Part shown: one piece after another, positions 8,425-16,622 of the stretch | Layout of the letters: each line of letters opens with the position of its first letter | Numbering within the stretch: the stretch's first letter is position 1 | Assembly (NCBI GenBank): GCA_944322925.1 | Contig: CALUQM010000007.1 | Coordinates: forward strand, 1-64,000 | DNA length: 64,000 bases | Direction: 5' to 3' | DNA from: an uncultured Bacteroidales bacterium | GTDB lineage: Bacteria; Bacteroidota; Bacteroidia; Bacteroidales; UBA932 | The notes under the pieces: generated by a model | Database searches by the model: none | What the model was told of the DNA's origin: nothing | What the model saw: only the letters and a program-made list of their open reading frames with translations | Position numbers and translations under genes: made by a program

Positions 8425-10875
8425 TCAGAAACTGAGGTTCAACGAAATGGAAAAAGTACGGCGCGTAGGCCAGGACATCGTCTCCGGGTCGCGGCCTTCC
8501 CATCTGTCATCGAATGCAATGACGAACGGATTGGTCAGAGTGGCCGAGACGTACGCATTTATCATTCCGAGCCTGTTTATGAATTCTTTCGGAAGGTCAT
8601 ACTGCAGGGAAATGGAGCGGCAGCGGATGAAATCCGTACTGGCTATCCTTGCCGTCGACTGGTTGTACATCTGATAGATGGAACTGTTTATGTAGGACGA
8701 TCCGTCATCCCCATAATACAAATCCATATACAGATTGTTCTGGCTCATGTTGCCTCCCGGGATGGCCGGAATGTCAGTATAAAGTTCATCTCCAGGCTGT
8801 CTCCAGCGGTCGAACATATAGCGAGGCACGTTGACCTCCGGTCTCGGCATTCCGCTGGTGGCATAGAAAGACGGCAGCCAGCCCTGGGCACCGAGCGAGA
8901 TGGCGAATGCGGCACGAAGATAGAAACTCTTGTACCTGACCGAGGTGTTGATACCGCCGTAGATGTCCGGCTGGGTGCATCCGGCCTTCACCAGGTAGTC
9001 TTTGAAATCGGCAGGGACTTCATCCATATTGTTGAACGTCGGATAGCCCGTTTCGTGGTCAAGCCCCGCAAAATCGTATGCCCAGAAAGTTCCGTAAGCC
9101 TCTCCCGGTACTATTGCAGCTCCGCTCAGATAGTCTTCCGGAGAGTTGATACGGTTGTTGTTCTCGACCGTATTGCGCTCCCGGCTCGTATTGAACGAAA
9201 GCGACCATGTCCAGTTCTCGGTACGTATCGGAGTGGCGCTGATGATGAATTCATATCCCCTGTTCTTCATTATGGAACCGTCGATATAGGCGTTGACATC
9301 ACCGTACTCTACAGGAATATCATGGGAGGAAAGTACCGAAGAGCGCTTGTCGTAATAGTTGAAGTCCGCGCTCAGCCTTCCCTTGAAGAAGGAGAAGGAG
9401 ACTCCGGCATTCCAGTCACGGGTCTTCTCCCATCCGAGATCCGGATAAGGAAGCGACTGTATCGTCAGATAATACTGATGGAACAGGTCGTGGAGACCTC
9501 CGTCCTGGGCTATCAGATACGGAGATACCGCAGTCACGGCATTTCCCCTCCATCCGTACGAGAACGACAGGTCAAACATATCGTACCAGTTCTGGGCGAA
9601 ATTCATGAACGGCTCTTCTCCGATCCTCCATTTTCCTCCCAGGGAGAAAGTCGGGTTGAACCGCTTGTTCTGATCCTGTCCGAACCTGTTCGAAGCGTCC
9701 AGACGGGCATTCATGTTCACCACATACCTGTCGTCATAGCTGTAGACTGCAGTGAAATATTCGCTGAGCTGGTTGGAAATGGTGTTAACAACGCTGGACC
9801 CGTTCTTCATGTCCTCGTGCAGGGTGGTCTCCATTGTATTGGCTCCTGATACAGGTGTAATGGAAGTAGGGACAGTGGCATAGGTTTCACCTCTGAAACG
9901 GAGATATCCGTACCTCATGTTGGTGAACCCGTCAACCTTGTTCGAAGTCATCTGGAAGCCGAGGTTCATGGTAAGACGATGCTTTTCCTTGAATGTATTG
10001 TTGTACACGAAGGCAGCACGTACGGACCAGTTGAAGGTACTGTTGTTCTGGGTATTCAGCAGGCCTCCGAAAGGAAGCGGGCTGGCGAGTTCCTCTGCGG
10101 AATTAGGATTTACCGTACCGTATTCGTAGCCCCTGATGGCCGTGATGTAGTTCGAGTATTCCGTGGCCCAGGACTTCATGTTTACGGAAGCCAGGCTCAT
10201 GCTCACGTCTCCCTGGAACTGGAAATTCTTAAGGAAATCCCAACGTACGCTGAGGTTGGTCTGGAACGTCTGGCTGACGGTTTCCGATCCGGTATTCTCT
10301 ATCTCGTTGAGAATATTGTAATAGTAGGAATTTTTCTGCGGGATGGAGTGGCTGTTGGCGTCCGCGAATTTTTCATGATAGAAATACGTGCCGTCATCAT
10401 TGTAGACGGGAATGGCCCTCGTAGTGTTCATCGCATAGTCGTACGGGTCGACGTCATAGGCGAAATCGTGGACTTTGCGATAGCTGCCGTTCATCGACAG
10501 GTCGATGGACAGTTTCGTATTGGGTCTGTAGGTGGTGTTGGAACTGGCCGTGAACTGCAGCTGGTCGTTTCCCTTGGCGTCACCGTCAGTATCGTTCACG
10601 CCTATCGAGAAACGGCTCTGCACCTTTTCGCCGCCTGCCGAAACACTTACATTATGGGTATGGCTGACCGCTGTCCTGAAAAGGATGTCGAACCAGTCGG
10701 TATTCATGTTCTCCATCTTGCGGAATTCCTGCTCGAACTCCTGGATGGTTATCTCCTTGTTCTGAAGGCGCTGTATCAGTCCTCCGTAACCGATTGGAAG
10801 GATGGCTGTCGTGTACTGGTTCCTGTCCTCGTACATCTGCTGCTGGAACAGCATCCATTCCTGGGAGTTCATCAT
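8425..10875 (-). CDS. SusC/RagA family TonB-dependent transporter, C-terminal part (frameshifted)
   Basis: The beta-barrel portion of a SusC-type outer-membrane transporter, from the end of the plug (YGLYDMMNSQEWM region) to a C-terminal FSISLNLSF strand. It is in a different frame from the N-terminal part at 10911-11783. The frames would join if the G run at 10943-10950 had nine instead of eight bases; the C-terminal frame is open up to that run. The first ATG used here (10875) is only where the open frame has a methionine, not a real start. Together the two pieces give about 1,120 residues, normal for SusC. Confidence 0.9.
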   Translation of the reverse strand: MMNSQEWMLFQQQMYEDRNQYTTAILPIGYGGLIQRLQNKEITIQEFEQEFRKMENMNTDWFDILFRTAVSHTHNVSVSAGGEKVQSRFSIGVNDTDGDAKGNDQLQFTASSNTTYRPNTKLSIDLSMNGSYRKVHDFAYDVDPYDYAMNTTRAIPVYNDDGTYFYHEKFADANSHSIPQKNSYYYNILNEIENTGSETVSQTFQTNLSVRWDFLKNFQFQGDVSMSLASVNMKSWATEYSNYITAIRGYEYGTVNPNSAEELASPLPFGGLLNTQNNSTFNWSVRAAFVYNNTFKEKHRLTMNLGFQMTSNKVDGFTNMRYGYLRFRGETYATVPTSITPVSGANTMETTLHEDMKNGSSVVNTISNQLSEYFTAVYSYDDRYVVNMNARLDASNRFGQDQNKRFNPTFSLGGKWRIGEEPFMNFAQNWYDMFDLSFSYGWRGNAVTAVSPYLIAQDGGLHDLFHQYYLTIQSLPYPDLGWEKTRDWNAGVSFSFFKGRLSADFNYYDKRSSVLSSHDIPVEYGDVNAYIDGSIMKNRGYEFIISATPIRTENWTWSLSFNTSRERNTVENNNRINSPEDYLSGAAIVPGEAYGTFWAYDFAGLDHETGYPTFNNMDEVPADFKDYLVKAGCTQPDIYGGINTSVRYKSFYLRAAFAISLGAQGWLPSFYATSGMPRPEVNVPRYMFDRWRQPGDELYTDIPAIPGGNMSQNNLYMDLYYGDDGSSYINSSIYQMYNQSTARIASTDFIRCRSISLQYDLPKEFINRLGMINAYVSATLTNPFVIAFDDRWEGRDPETMSWPTRRTFSISLNLSF

Positions 10876-10910
10876 GTCGTAGAGACCGTACGAGGGTTTC
10901 TGGCCGACAC

Positions 10911-11783
10911 TTACATTGCCGCTATAATTGACTGAAAGGCCTCCCCCCCCGTGGCTTTTTTCGTGGTGATCACGATCACTCCGTTCGCTGCCTGTGAACC
11001 GTAGATGGCAGTGGATGCGGCATCTTTCAGGACCGTGATGGACTCGATGTCGGCAGGGTTGAGCCAGGAGATCGCGTTACCTGCAGTCTGCGCAAGGTCT
11101 TCCATGTCACCGGAAATAGGGCTTGCATCATTCGGAATCGGGACCGGGTTTGTCTGGATGACTCCGTCCACCACCCACAAAGGCTCCTGGTTTCCGAGTA
11201 TCGTGGAAGTTCCCCTGATCCTGATTTTCGGTGTACCTCCGACTTTTCCCGTAGTGTTGATCACCGACATGCCGGGAATCACACCCTGGAGCATCTGGTC
11301 GATGGTTGCTTCTCCGGGGATGAGGATATCTTCAGCCTTTATCTGCGTTACGGCACCCACATATTCGCTCCGGTGATAATTTCCATAACCCGTCACCACG
11401 ACTTCGTTTATGAGTTCGTTGTCATCCTGCATGGTGACGTTCATGTGCATTTGTCCGGAATAAGGGATTTCCTGCTCCGCATATCCGAGGCAGGAGAAAA
11501 CGATAGTCCCGGACTTGCGTCCGTTCAGATACAGATCATAATTGCCGACAGAATTGGTGGAAGTTCCGATGTCTGTCCCCTTGACCATTACAGCCACACC
11601 CGGAAGAGGGACGCCGTTGCGGTCGAGCACCTTTCCTATTATGTGCCCATCCCTCGGCTGTGGAACATCATCGTCGTTCAATTGGAGTGTTTCCGCCGGA
11701 ACGGAAAAGTGCTCTTCCGCCGCAATAGCCGGGAAAACCGTCGCCACAGCGGCCATGAGCATAAAGAACTTCATAACATTCAT
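10911..11783 (-). CDS. SusC/RagA family TonB-dependent transporter, N-terminal part (frameshifted)
   Basis: Signal peptide (to PAIAAEE), a carboxypeptidase-regulatory-like domain (GKVLDRNGVPLPGVAVMVKG), a TonB box region (ELINEVVVTGYG) and the plug domain with QMLQGVIPGMSV, IRIRGTSTI and WVVDGVI. The frame runs past the G run at 10943-10950 into 13 wrong residues and stops at 10911. Adding one G restores GGGLSVNYSGNVSVGQKPSY, the usual continuation. First gene of the minus-strand uptake series, with its own promoter at 11876-11908. It may be phase-variable, mutated or a sequencing error in a homopolymer. Confidence 0.9.
   Translation of the reverse strand: MNVMKFFMLMAAVATVFPAIAAEEHFSVPAETLQLNDDDVPQPRDGHIIGKVLDRNGVPLPGVAVMVKGTDIGTSTNSVGNYDLYLNGRKSGTIVFSCLGYAEQEIPYSGQMHMNVTMQDDNELINEVVVTGYGNYHRSEYVGAVTQIKAEDILIPGEATIDQMLQGVIPGMSVINTTGKVGGTPKIRIRGTSTILGNQEPLWVVDGVIQTNPVPIPNDASPISGDMEDLAQTAGNAISWLNPADIESITVLKDAASTAIYGSQAANGVIVITTKKATGGEAFQSIIAAM
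10943..10950 (-). repeat. 8-base G homopolymer at the SusC frameshift
   Basis: Eight C on the plus strand (eight G in the coding strand) inside the SusC plug. Nine G would put the two halves of the gene in frame. Such runs change length by slippage in replication, and also in sequencing. Confidence 0.85.
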
Positions 11784-12137
11784 AATGTTACAGGTTGTTA
11801 AGTCGTTAATATTGTATAGTTCGTCAAAAAATTCATAGTTGCCTTCCGGCGTCAGAATCGCAGAATAGGGACGCGCAAATTTAGAAAAAAAATAAAAACC
11901 GATACCAAATTTTCGTAAAACCTATATGATAATTATATATTTTTGCGGACAGAATGCACTGAGATGCAGAAAACGATATATTACAATTTGTAAGTTGATT
12001 TAGATTATCCGTTAAAGGTCTTCATGAAGACATTCCCGTAATTTAAGGATTATAATCCGGATATGGGATTCCGGAAAAATCTTTCATGACGATTCCGGAA
12101 ACTTCGGGACCCTGTGGAAAAATTCATGGACTGTTTT
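11784..12137. other. divergent intergenic region, about 350 bp
   Basis: AT-rich spacer between the minus-strand susC series and the plus-strand thioredoxin/hydrolase pair. It contains a good minus-strand promoter (11876-11908). A plus-strand TATTTTTG at 11938-11945 has no matching -33 element. No RNA gene or operator repeat was recognised. Confidence 0.6.
11876..11908 (-). promoter_or_regulatory. Bacteroidetes-type promoter for the susC series
   Basis: On the minus strand TTG (11906-11908) is followed after 22 bp by TAAATTTG (11876-11883), matching the -33/-7 pattern TTG...TAnnTTTG. Transcription would start near 11868, giving a leader of about 85 nt before the SusC ATG. Confidence 0.6.
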
Positions 12138-14129
12138 ATGAAAACGATTGGTCTTTTGCTGACGGCATCATGCCTGTCTATCCTGTACGCTGCGGCACAG
12201 CCTGCGGCAACATACGCTCCGGAATACCTTTATGAAGGTACTGAGATGACGGTCACGTATGACCATTCGTTCTCTTTTCTTGAAGGAGACATAAAGGGTG
12301 TGTGGTACAAATGGAAGAATTACAGGTGGGAGGCTTCGGATATGGACCTGGAAAAGCGTCCTGACGGAAAACTGTCGGCCTCGTTCACCGTTCCGGACAG
12401 TACGGCCCTCGTAGTCTGGAAGTTCTATGACAGAGACACTGTGGATATCGGCGGACCCGGTTTCGGCTACGCCAGTTTCGTACTTACTCCGGACGGAAGG
12501 AATATGCCTTCGGCACGCATCGGCTGGGCGTTGCTCAGAGGAGAGAATACGCAGGAAATCGGAGGCATACCGTCGCTGGCAGATGCCGGATTCGACCGCA
12601 AAGGCGATGATGTGTTCAGAATGTGGATAAACAACGAGCTGCAGGAATATCCGGATGAGCTGGAAAATGTGTTCTGGTATGCGACCATGGTTCTGGGCCG
12701 GGACACCTCCAGGGCATCCCATGACAATATGAAGCGGATAATCGGCAGCCTTCTCGGGAATCCGGACAACCTGGATGAAGAACAGCTACTGAAAGCCTGG
12801 CAGGCATCGGGCTCCGTTCTCGCGGACACACTCATGCAGCACAGGATAGAAGCGCTGCTGGAAGAGAGATACCCTGACGGGGAATTCTTCAGGGAGAAGG
12901 AAACGAAGGCATTGTTTTCACATCAGTCAGAGGAGGGTTTCGATGCACGTTTCCGCGAACTTCTGGCCAAATACCCTCCGGAAAAATTCCGGAACGCCTT
13001 TGTGGCGGACCCGATGTTCGGACATTATCTGAGCAATCTGTTCCGGGTATATGTCTACACCCCTATTTTCAAGGACAATGACTATTCGCGCCTGGAAGAA
13101 TGCCTGCATACATCTCCTGACGCGAATCTCAGGACATACTTCTGGCACCTTGTCCAGATCCCTTTCGACAGGGGAGATGCCACTGCCCAGGAACTGTATC
13201 CTCTGGCAAAGGCGCTGTACGAAGAAATGGAGTCGCGTCCGCAGACATCGGCAGAGAAAGTATGGTCTCCCGCCGAATGGAAAGAGAAATTCTACAGTGA
13301 AAACAAGGCTGCATGGCTGGATTATGCAAAGATACTGGACGGTGCCGGGGAATCAGACCGTGCAATGGAACTCATGGACACCCTTTATTTATGGTACGGA
13401 TCGGAGTCGGCCGGCTTCAGCGATTTCTATGTCAGGATGCTGAAGAAGCACGGAAGGGATGTTCTCGGCATAATCACGGATGCCGTGGAGGCGAACCAGG
13501 CCACTCCTGAAATGCTGGATATCCTTAAGCAGGACTATCTTGCCGGCGGCGGTGAGGAAGACGGTTTCGACGGATATGTGAATTCCCTGAAGTCGGAATC
13601 CGTCATGCAGGCACAGAGACAGGCACTGGCGGAAAGCATGATCAACGTGCCGACCGAACTCTTCACGCTCCGGAAACTTGAAGGAGGCAAGGTCGACATG
13701 AAGGCCCTCAAAGGACATATCATTGTACTGGACTTCTGGGCAACCTGGTGCGGACCGTGCAAGGCTGCCATGCCGGGTATGCAGATGGCAGTGGACAGAT
13801 ACAAGGACGATCCGGAAGTGGATTTCTTCTTCATATCCACCATGGAGAACAGAAAGGATTTCGTACGGGTGATCAAGGATTTCATTAAAGAAAAAGGATA
13901 TGATTTCCAGGTACTTCTGGACAACAAAAACGAAGCGGGAAAGGGTCAGGCCGTGTATGATCATTATGCCAGGCAGTTCCATTTTTCCGGTATCCCGCAG
14001 AAGATGATCATCGACGGGAACGGGAATGTGAGGTGGATAGCGACCGGATATTACGGATCACCGTCAGCTCTCGCGGATGAAATAAGCATAGTGATAGAGG
14101 AGATAAGGAAAGAGGAGACAAGGAAATGA
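12138..14129 (+). CDS. long TlpA-like thioredoxin-fold protein, paralogue of 4432-5841
   Basis: Exported protein of about 663 residues. A signal peptide (MKTIGLLLTASC... to YAAAQ) precedes a beta-rich N-terminal region, a long helical middle and a C-terminal TlpA thioredoxin domain with FWATWCGPC (near residue 535) and cis-Pro loop SGIPQKMII. Possible earlier starts are GTG 12114 and ATG 12126; ATG 12138 gives the most typical signal peptide. It ends with a 4-bp ATGA overlap with the hydrolase gene. Likely a periplasmic thiol-disulfide oxidoreductase working with the divergent SusCD locus; the shared domain supports this but the substrate is unknown. Confidence 0.84.
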   Translation: MKTIGLLLTASCLSILYAAAQPAATYAPEYLYEGTEMTVTYDHSFSFLEGDIKGVWYKWKNYRWEASDMDLEKRPDGKLSASFTVPDSTALVVWKFYDRDTVDIGGPGFGYASFVLTPDGRNMPSARIGWALLRGENTQEIGGIPSLADAGFDRKGDDVFRMWINNELQEYPDELENVFWYATMVLGRDTSRASHDNMKRIIGSLLGNPDNLDEEQLLKAWQASGSVLADTLMQHRIEALLEERYPDGEFFREKETKALFSHQSEEGFDARFRELLAKYPPEKFRNAFVADPMFGHYLSNLFRVYVYTPIFKDNDYSRLEECLHTSPDANLRTYFWHLVQIPFDRGDATAQELYPLAKALYEEMESRPQTSAEKVWSPAEWKEKFYSENKAAWLDYAKILDGAGESDRAMELMDTLYLWYGSESAGFSDFYVRMLKKHGRDVLGIITDAVEANQATPEMLDILKQDYLAGGGEEDGFDGYVNSLKSESVMQAQRQALAESMINVPTELFTLRKLEGGKVDMKALKGHIIVLDFWATWCGPCKAAMPGMQMAVDRYKDDPEVDFFFISTMENRKDFVRVIKDFIKEKGYDFQVLLDNKNEAGKGQAVYDHYARQFHFSGIPQKMIIDGNGNVRWIATGYYGSPSALADEISIVIEEIRKEETRK

Positions 14130-15211
14130 GCTGCAGGACCATCTGTACGGCTGTAATCATGTCGTGTGTCTGTGTGACACTGTCAGCCGGTGATTTCAGA
14201 TCCGAAGACGTGCTGTTCTACGGCCGGGACAGCCTGGGCTATGCCGGCACCCTGACAATTCCCGAAGACGGAGTGAAGCGTCATACAGCCGTTGTCATAG
14301 TGTCAGGTTCCTATCCGCAGGACAGGGACGGGACTATGGCGGGGCACAAGATATACAAGGAGATAGCCGAATATCTCAGTGCCCGCGGGGTAGCGGTGCT
14401 CCGGGTGGATGACCGGGGTGTAGGCGCCTCCGGCGGAGACTATTCCCTTGCCACCACTTACGATTTCTCGGATGATGTCATAGCGGCGGTGGAATATCTG
14501 AAAGGCAGGCCGGACATAGCGCGAAGGCGGATCGGTGTCCTCGGGCACAGCGAGGGTGCCGCCAGCTGTTCCATAGCTGCTTCAAGATGCCGTGACATCC
14601 GGTTTTTCATATCCGTGGCAGGGCTCATGACGGACGGGCTGTCTTCCGTCATACAGCAGAACCATGACATAGTGGCGAATACGGAAGGCCTTCCGGATTC
14701 CTACAAAAAGCGGTATGACGAGATAAACGGACTGATGTTCAATACCGCTTACGAATATGCGGATGCGGACAGTGCCGTATTGTCAGCGGAACTGTTCCGC
14801 GTGTATGACGAGTGGAAAGTGAAGGATGACGAAAAGATCAGGAAAAAGGGGGTAGAGTACGACCATTTCCGGTTCCCGATCTACATGTATGCCATGCAGG
14901 CGACCACTCCGTGGTACCGTTTCTTCATAAGATACAATCCCGGGGACTATCTTTCGGATGTGAAAATACCTGTCCTGGCCATAAACGGGACAAAGGATGT
15001 GATGGTGAACTGCAGGCAGCATCTTGGGAATGTCAGGAAATATCTGGCGCATAACCGCCATGTCACTACGATAGCCTTACCGGGACTCAACCATCTGATG
15101 CTGCCCTGCGAAAAAGGCACGCCTGACGAATATGCGAAAATAAAGGCTCCCGTTTCTGCGGAAGCCTTGGATGCGATATCCGGGTGGATAAATGATCTAT
15201 TTCAGGACTGA
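14126..15211 (+). CDS. secreted alpha/beta hydrolase
   Basis: Serine hydrolase of 361 residues with a signal peptide (to TLSAG). The alpha/beta hydrolase features are VIVSGSYPQDRDG (oxyanion-loop region), VLRVDDRGVGASGG, nucleophile elbow GHSEG, acid in NGTKDVMV and histidine in LPGLNHLM. The fold resembles the acyl-esterase/dipeptidyl-peptidase-like hydrolases common in Bacteroidetes. Translation is probably coupled to the thioredoxin gene (ATGA overlap). Its 3' end overlaps the convergent DsbD-N gene by 15 bp. Ester versus peptide substrate cannot be decided here. Confidence 0.88.
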   Translation: MSCRTICTAVIMSCVCVTLSAGDFRSEDVLFYGRDSLGYAGTLTIPEDGVKRHTAVVIVSGSYPQDRDGTMAGHKIYKEIAEYLSARGVAVLRVDDRGVGASGGDYSLATTYDFSDDVIAAVEYLKGRPDIARRRIGVLGHSEGAASCSIAASRCRDIRFFISVAGLMTDGLSSVIQQNHDIVANTEGLPDSYKKRYDEINGLMFNTAYEYADADSAVLSAELFRVYDEWKVKDDEKIRKKGVEYDHFRFPIYMYAMQATTPWYRFFIRYNPGDYLSDVKIPVLAINGTKDVMVNCRQHLGNVRKYLAHNRHVTTIALPGLNHLMLPCEKGTPDEYAKIKAPVSAEALDAISGWINDLFQD

Positions 15212-15667
15212 CTCGTCGAACGTGAATTCCACAGAGGACGGAGGGAGACACATAGTGTCATTGCAGGCGCCGTATTCGAGACAGCCTTTTGCGGAAAACC
15301 TGCTTCCTTTCACCTTGAAATTCTGGATGAACACCACCTTGTCCTCGAAATAGCGGACGTCCATGCCGAACATACTGTCGTATGCGCTGATTTCCTTCCC
15401 TTCGGCCTTCAATGTGTCTTCAGGCCTGGCGTTCTTCGCGGACTCCACGACCAAAGCCGCAGAGACCGGTCCGCCTTCCTCCAGTCCCGTTGAATAGACG
15501 TGCCAGCCGTCTGCAATCACGGCTTCGAATTTCACTTGCACGATATCCGCAGATACGTGTTCTTTCGTGACATTGAACCGGACAGGCTCGTTATCCTGGG
15601 CTGAAGCCACCATCCCTGCCATTGCGGACATGAATGCAATGGCTGCCAATTTCAAAATTCTTTTCAT
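15197..15667 (-). CDS. stand-alone DsbD N-terminal (DsbD-alpha-like) domain protein
   Basis: Exported protein of 156 residues: a signal peptide (to VASAQD) and one immunoglobulin-like domain of the DsbD N-terminal type, with WHVYSTGLEEGG and the Cys pair CNDTMCLPP near the end. In full-length DsbD this domain passes electrons from the membrane domain to periplasmic thioredoxins. Here the membrane and thioredoxin domains are absent. A free domain next to two thioredoxin-fold genes could act as an electron shuttle. Driven by the promoter at 15724-15754. Confidence 0.82.
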   Translation of the reverse strand: MKRILKLAAIAFMSAMAGMVASAQDNEPVRFNVTKEHVSADIVQVKFEAVIADGWHVYSTGLEEGGPVSAALVVESAKNARPEDTLKAEGKEISAYDSMFGMDVRYFEDKVVFIQNFKVKGSRFSAKGCLEYGACNDTMCLPPSSVEFTFDESVLK

Positions 15668-15723
15668 ATTAACAGATAATCTTTATCCAACTACCTTTTC
15701 CCGCCCGGGCAGGTATAACTTGA

Positions 15724-15754
15724 CAAATATACGCAGAAGCCGAGTGCAGAGCAA
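15724..15754 (-). promoter_or_regulatory. promoter with adjacent dyad, upstream of the DsbD-N gene
   Basis: On the minus strand TTG (15752-15754) is spaced 20 bp from TATATTTG (15724-15731). The spacer and upstream DNA hold an AGCAAAT..ATTTGCT-like dyad flanked by GCCGAG/CTCGGC-type sequence (about 15739-15776), a pattern I recall before many Bacteroidales genes. Promoter call is firm by motif; the dyad's role is unknown. Confidence 0.6.
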
Positions 15755-15802
15755 ATTTTATTTGCTATGCCGAGGCACCACAGTATATGTGGACACGAAG
15801 TG

Positions 15803-16221
15803 GACAAATATACAAAAAATAGTTTCATCGGGTACATCGAGAGATACTTTTTCTCTGAAAGTATATTCAGATATGAATCTGTCCCTCCATAGCGGATCGG
15901 ACCTGTCGGCAACTTCTGCGCAGCCTTCGAGGAGACAGATGAAAAATACCGGAGGGATGTCGTACAGTTGTCCGTCGCCTTTTCTGGACCCGGCGTCATA
16001 TACCTTTGCGGCATACTCGACACACCGTCTGAAGAGTCTGTCCTGCCGGTAGCACTGTACTTCGACGATAAAAGTTGTATTGTCAGCCCCGGTGCATCTG
16101 AGGTCGAGCCTGACGCTTTTGTTGCTGAGAGCGAACCCCGGTATACGGCCTTGAATCCGGCGTCGGAAAGGATGTCGACATAGCGGCGGATTATACTCCG
16201 GTTCCGATACTTTACTTCCAT
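15803..16221 (-). pseudogene. Rpn-family nuclease, N-terminal remnant (deleted and frameshifted)
   Basis: From the ATG at 16221 the frame reads RYVDILSDAGFKAVY, the Rpn opening. It then jumps, with an internal deletion and a change of frame, to LSNKSVRLDLRCT, with catalytic-type residues in RLDL and FIVEVQ, and on to DRFISEYTFREKVSLD and CIFV at 15803. The single open frame along this stretch (to 15691) is an artefact of the shift. Homology ends at FV, precisely where the fragment at 1-357 begins (FVELNRF). Non-functional. Confidence 0.72.
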
Positions 16222-16357
16222 GAGCAGAAATTTTTCGGCTAAAGTACAGGAATGGGAAAGGAGAGTCAACAGGTGTCAGCCAACTTTTTACGATTCTTAA
16301 AACAGTTTTTACGATCCTGACGGTTTTTTCTGATTATGAAAATTTAACATAATTTTA

Positions 16358-16388
16358 TTGTTATTTATTCAGAATAATTATAATTTTG
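16358..16388 (+). promoter_or_regulatory. Bacteroidetes-type promoter for the small ORF and lipoprotein
   Basis: TTG (16358-16360), 20 bp spacer, TAATTTTG (16381-16388). This is a near-ideal match. Expected start of transcription is near 16396, about 55 nt before the small ORF. Confidence 0.68.
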
Positions 16389-16450
16389 AAAAATAATGGA
16401 AATCAGGGAATTGAAGTTTTACCACATATTTATTAATAACAGATATTATT

Positions 16451-16612
16451 ATGTTAAAAAAAGTCTTTGAGGGGGGGCTGACGCGTATGTTGCTCCCGAA
16501 ATCGTTTCTACTGAAATTTCGGTTGAAAAGGGTTTTGCCGGTAGTGGATTCGGAGATCCCGGTGCTCCTGGCGATGATATGTCTTCTTACGGGTATGATT
16601 TTTAATTTTTAA
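16451..16612 (+). CDS. small ORF, 53 codons, hydrophobic C-terminus
   Basis: An ATG-to-TAA frame between the promoter and the lipoprotein gene, ending 10 bp before the latter's ATG. The peptide starts MLKKVFEGGLTRML, has a basic middle (LLKFRLKRV) and ends in a hydrophobic stretch (IPVLLAMICLLTGMIFNF), so it could be a short membrane peptide. A run of seven G (16471-16477) lies near its start. I recognise no family. Its close spacing to the next gene suggests co-translation or a leader role. It could also be a chance frame. Confidence 0.45.
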   Translation: MLKKVFEGGLTRMLLPKSFLLKFRLKRVLPVVDSEIPVLLAMICLLTGMIFNF

Positions 16613-16622
16613 GAGTTGGGTC

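Noticed and set aside
9979-10935. A 318-codon plus-strand open frame
   Set aside because: Antisense to SusC; its composition reflects the opposite strand.
15691-16269. A 192-codon minus-strand open frame
   Set aside because: Apart from its first about 30 residues the homology (Rpn nuclease) lies in another frame, so the frame is an artefact of a decayed gene.
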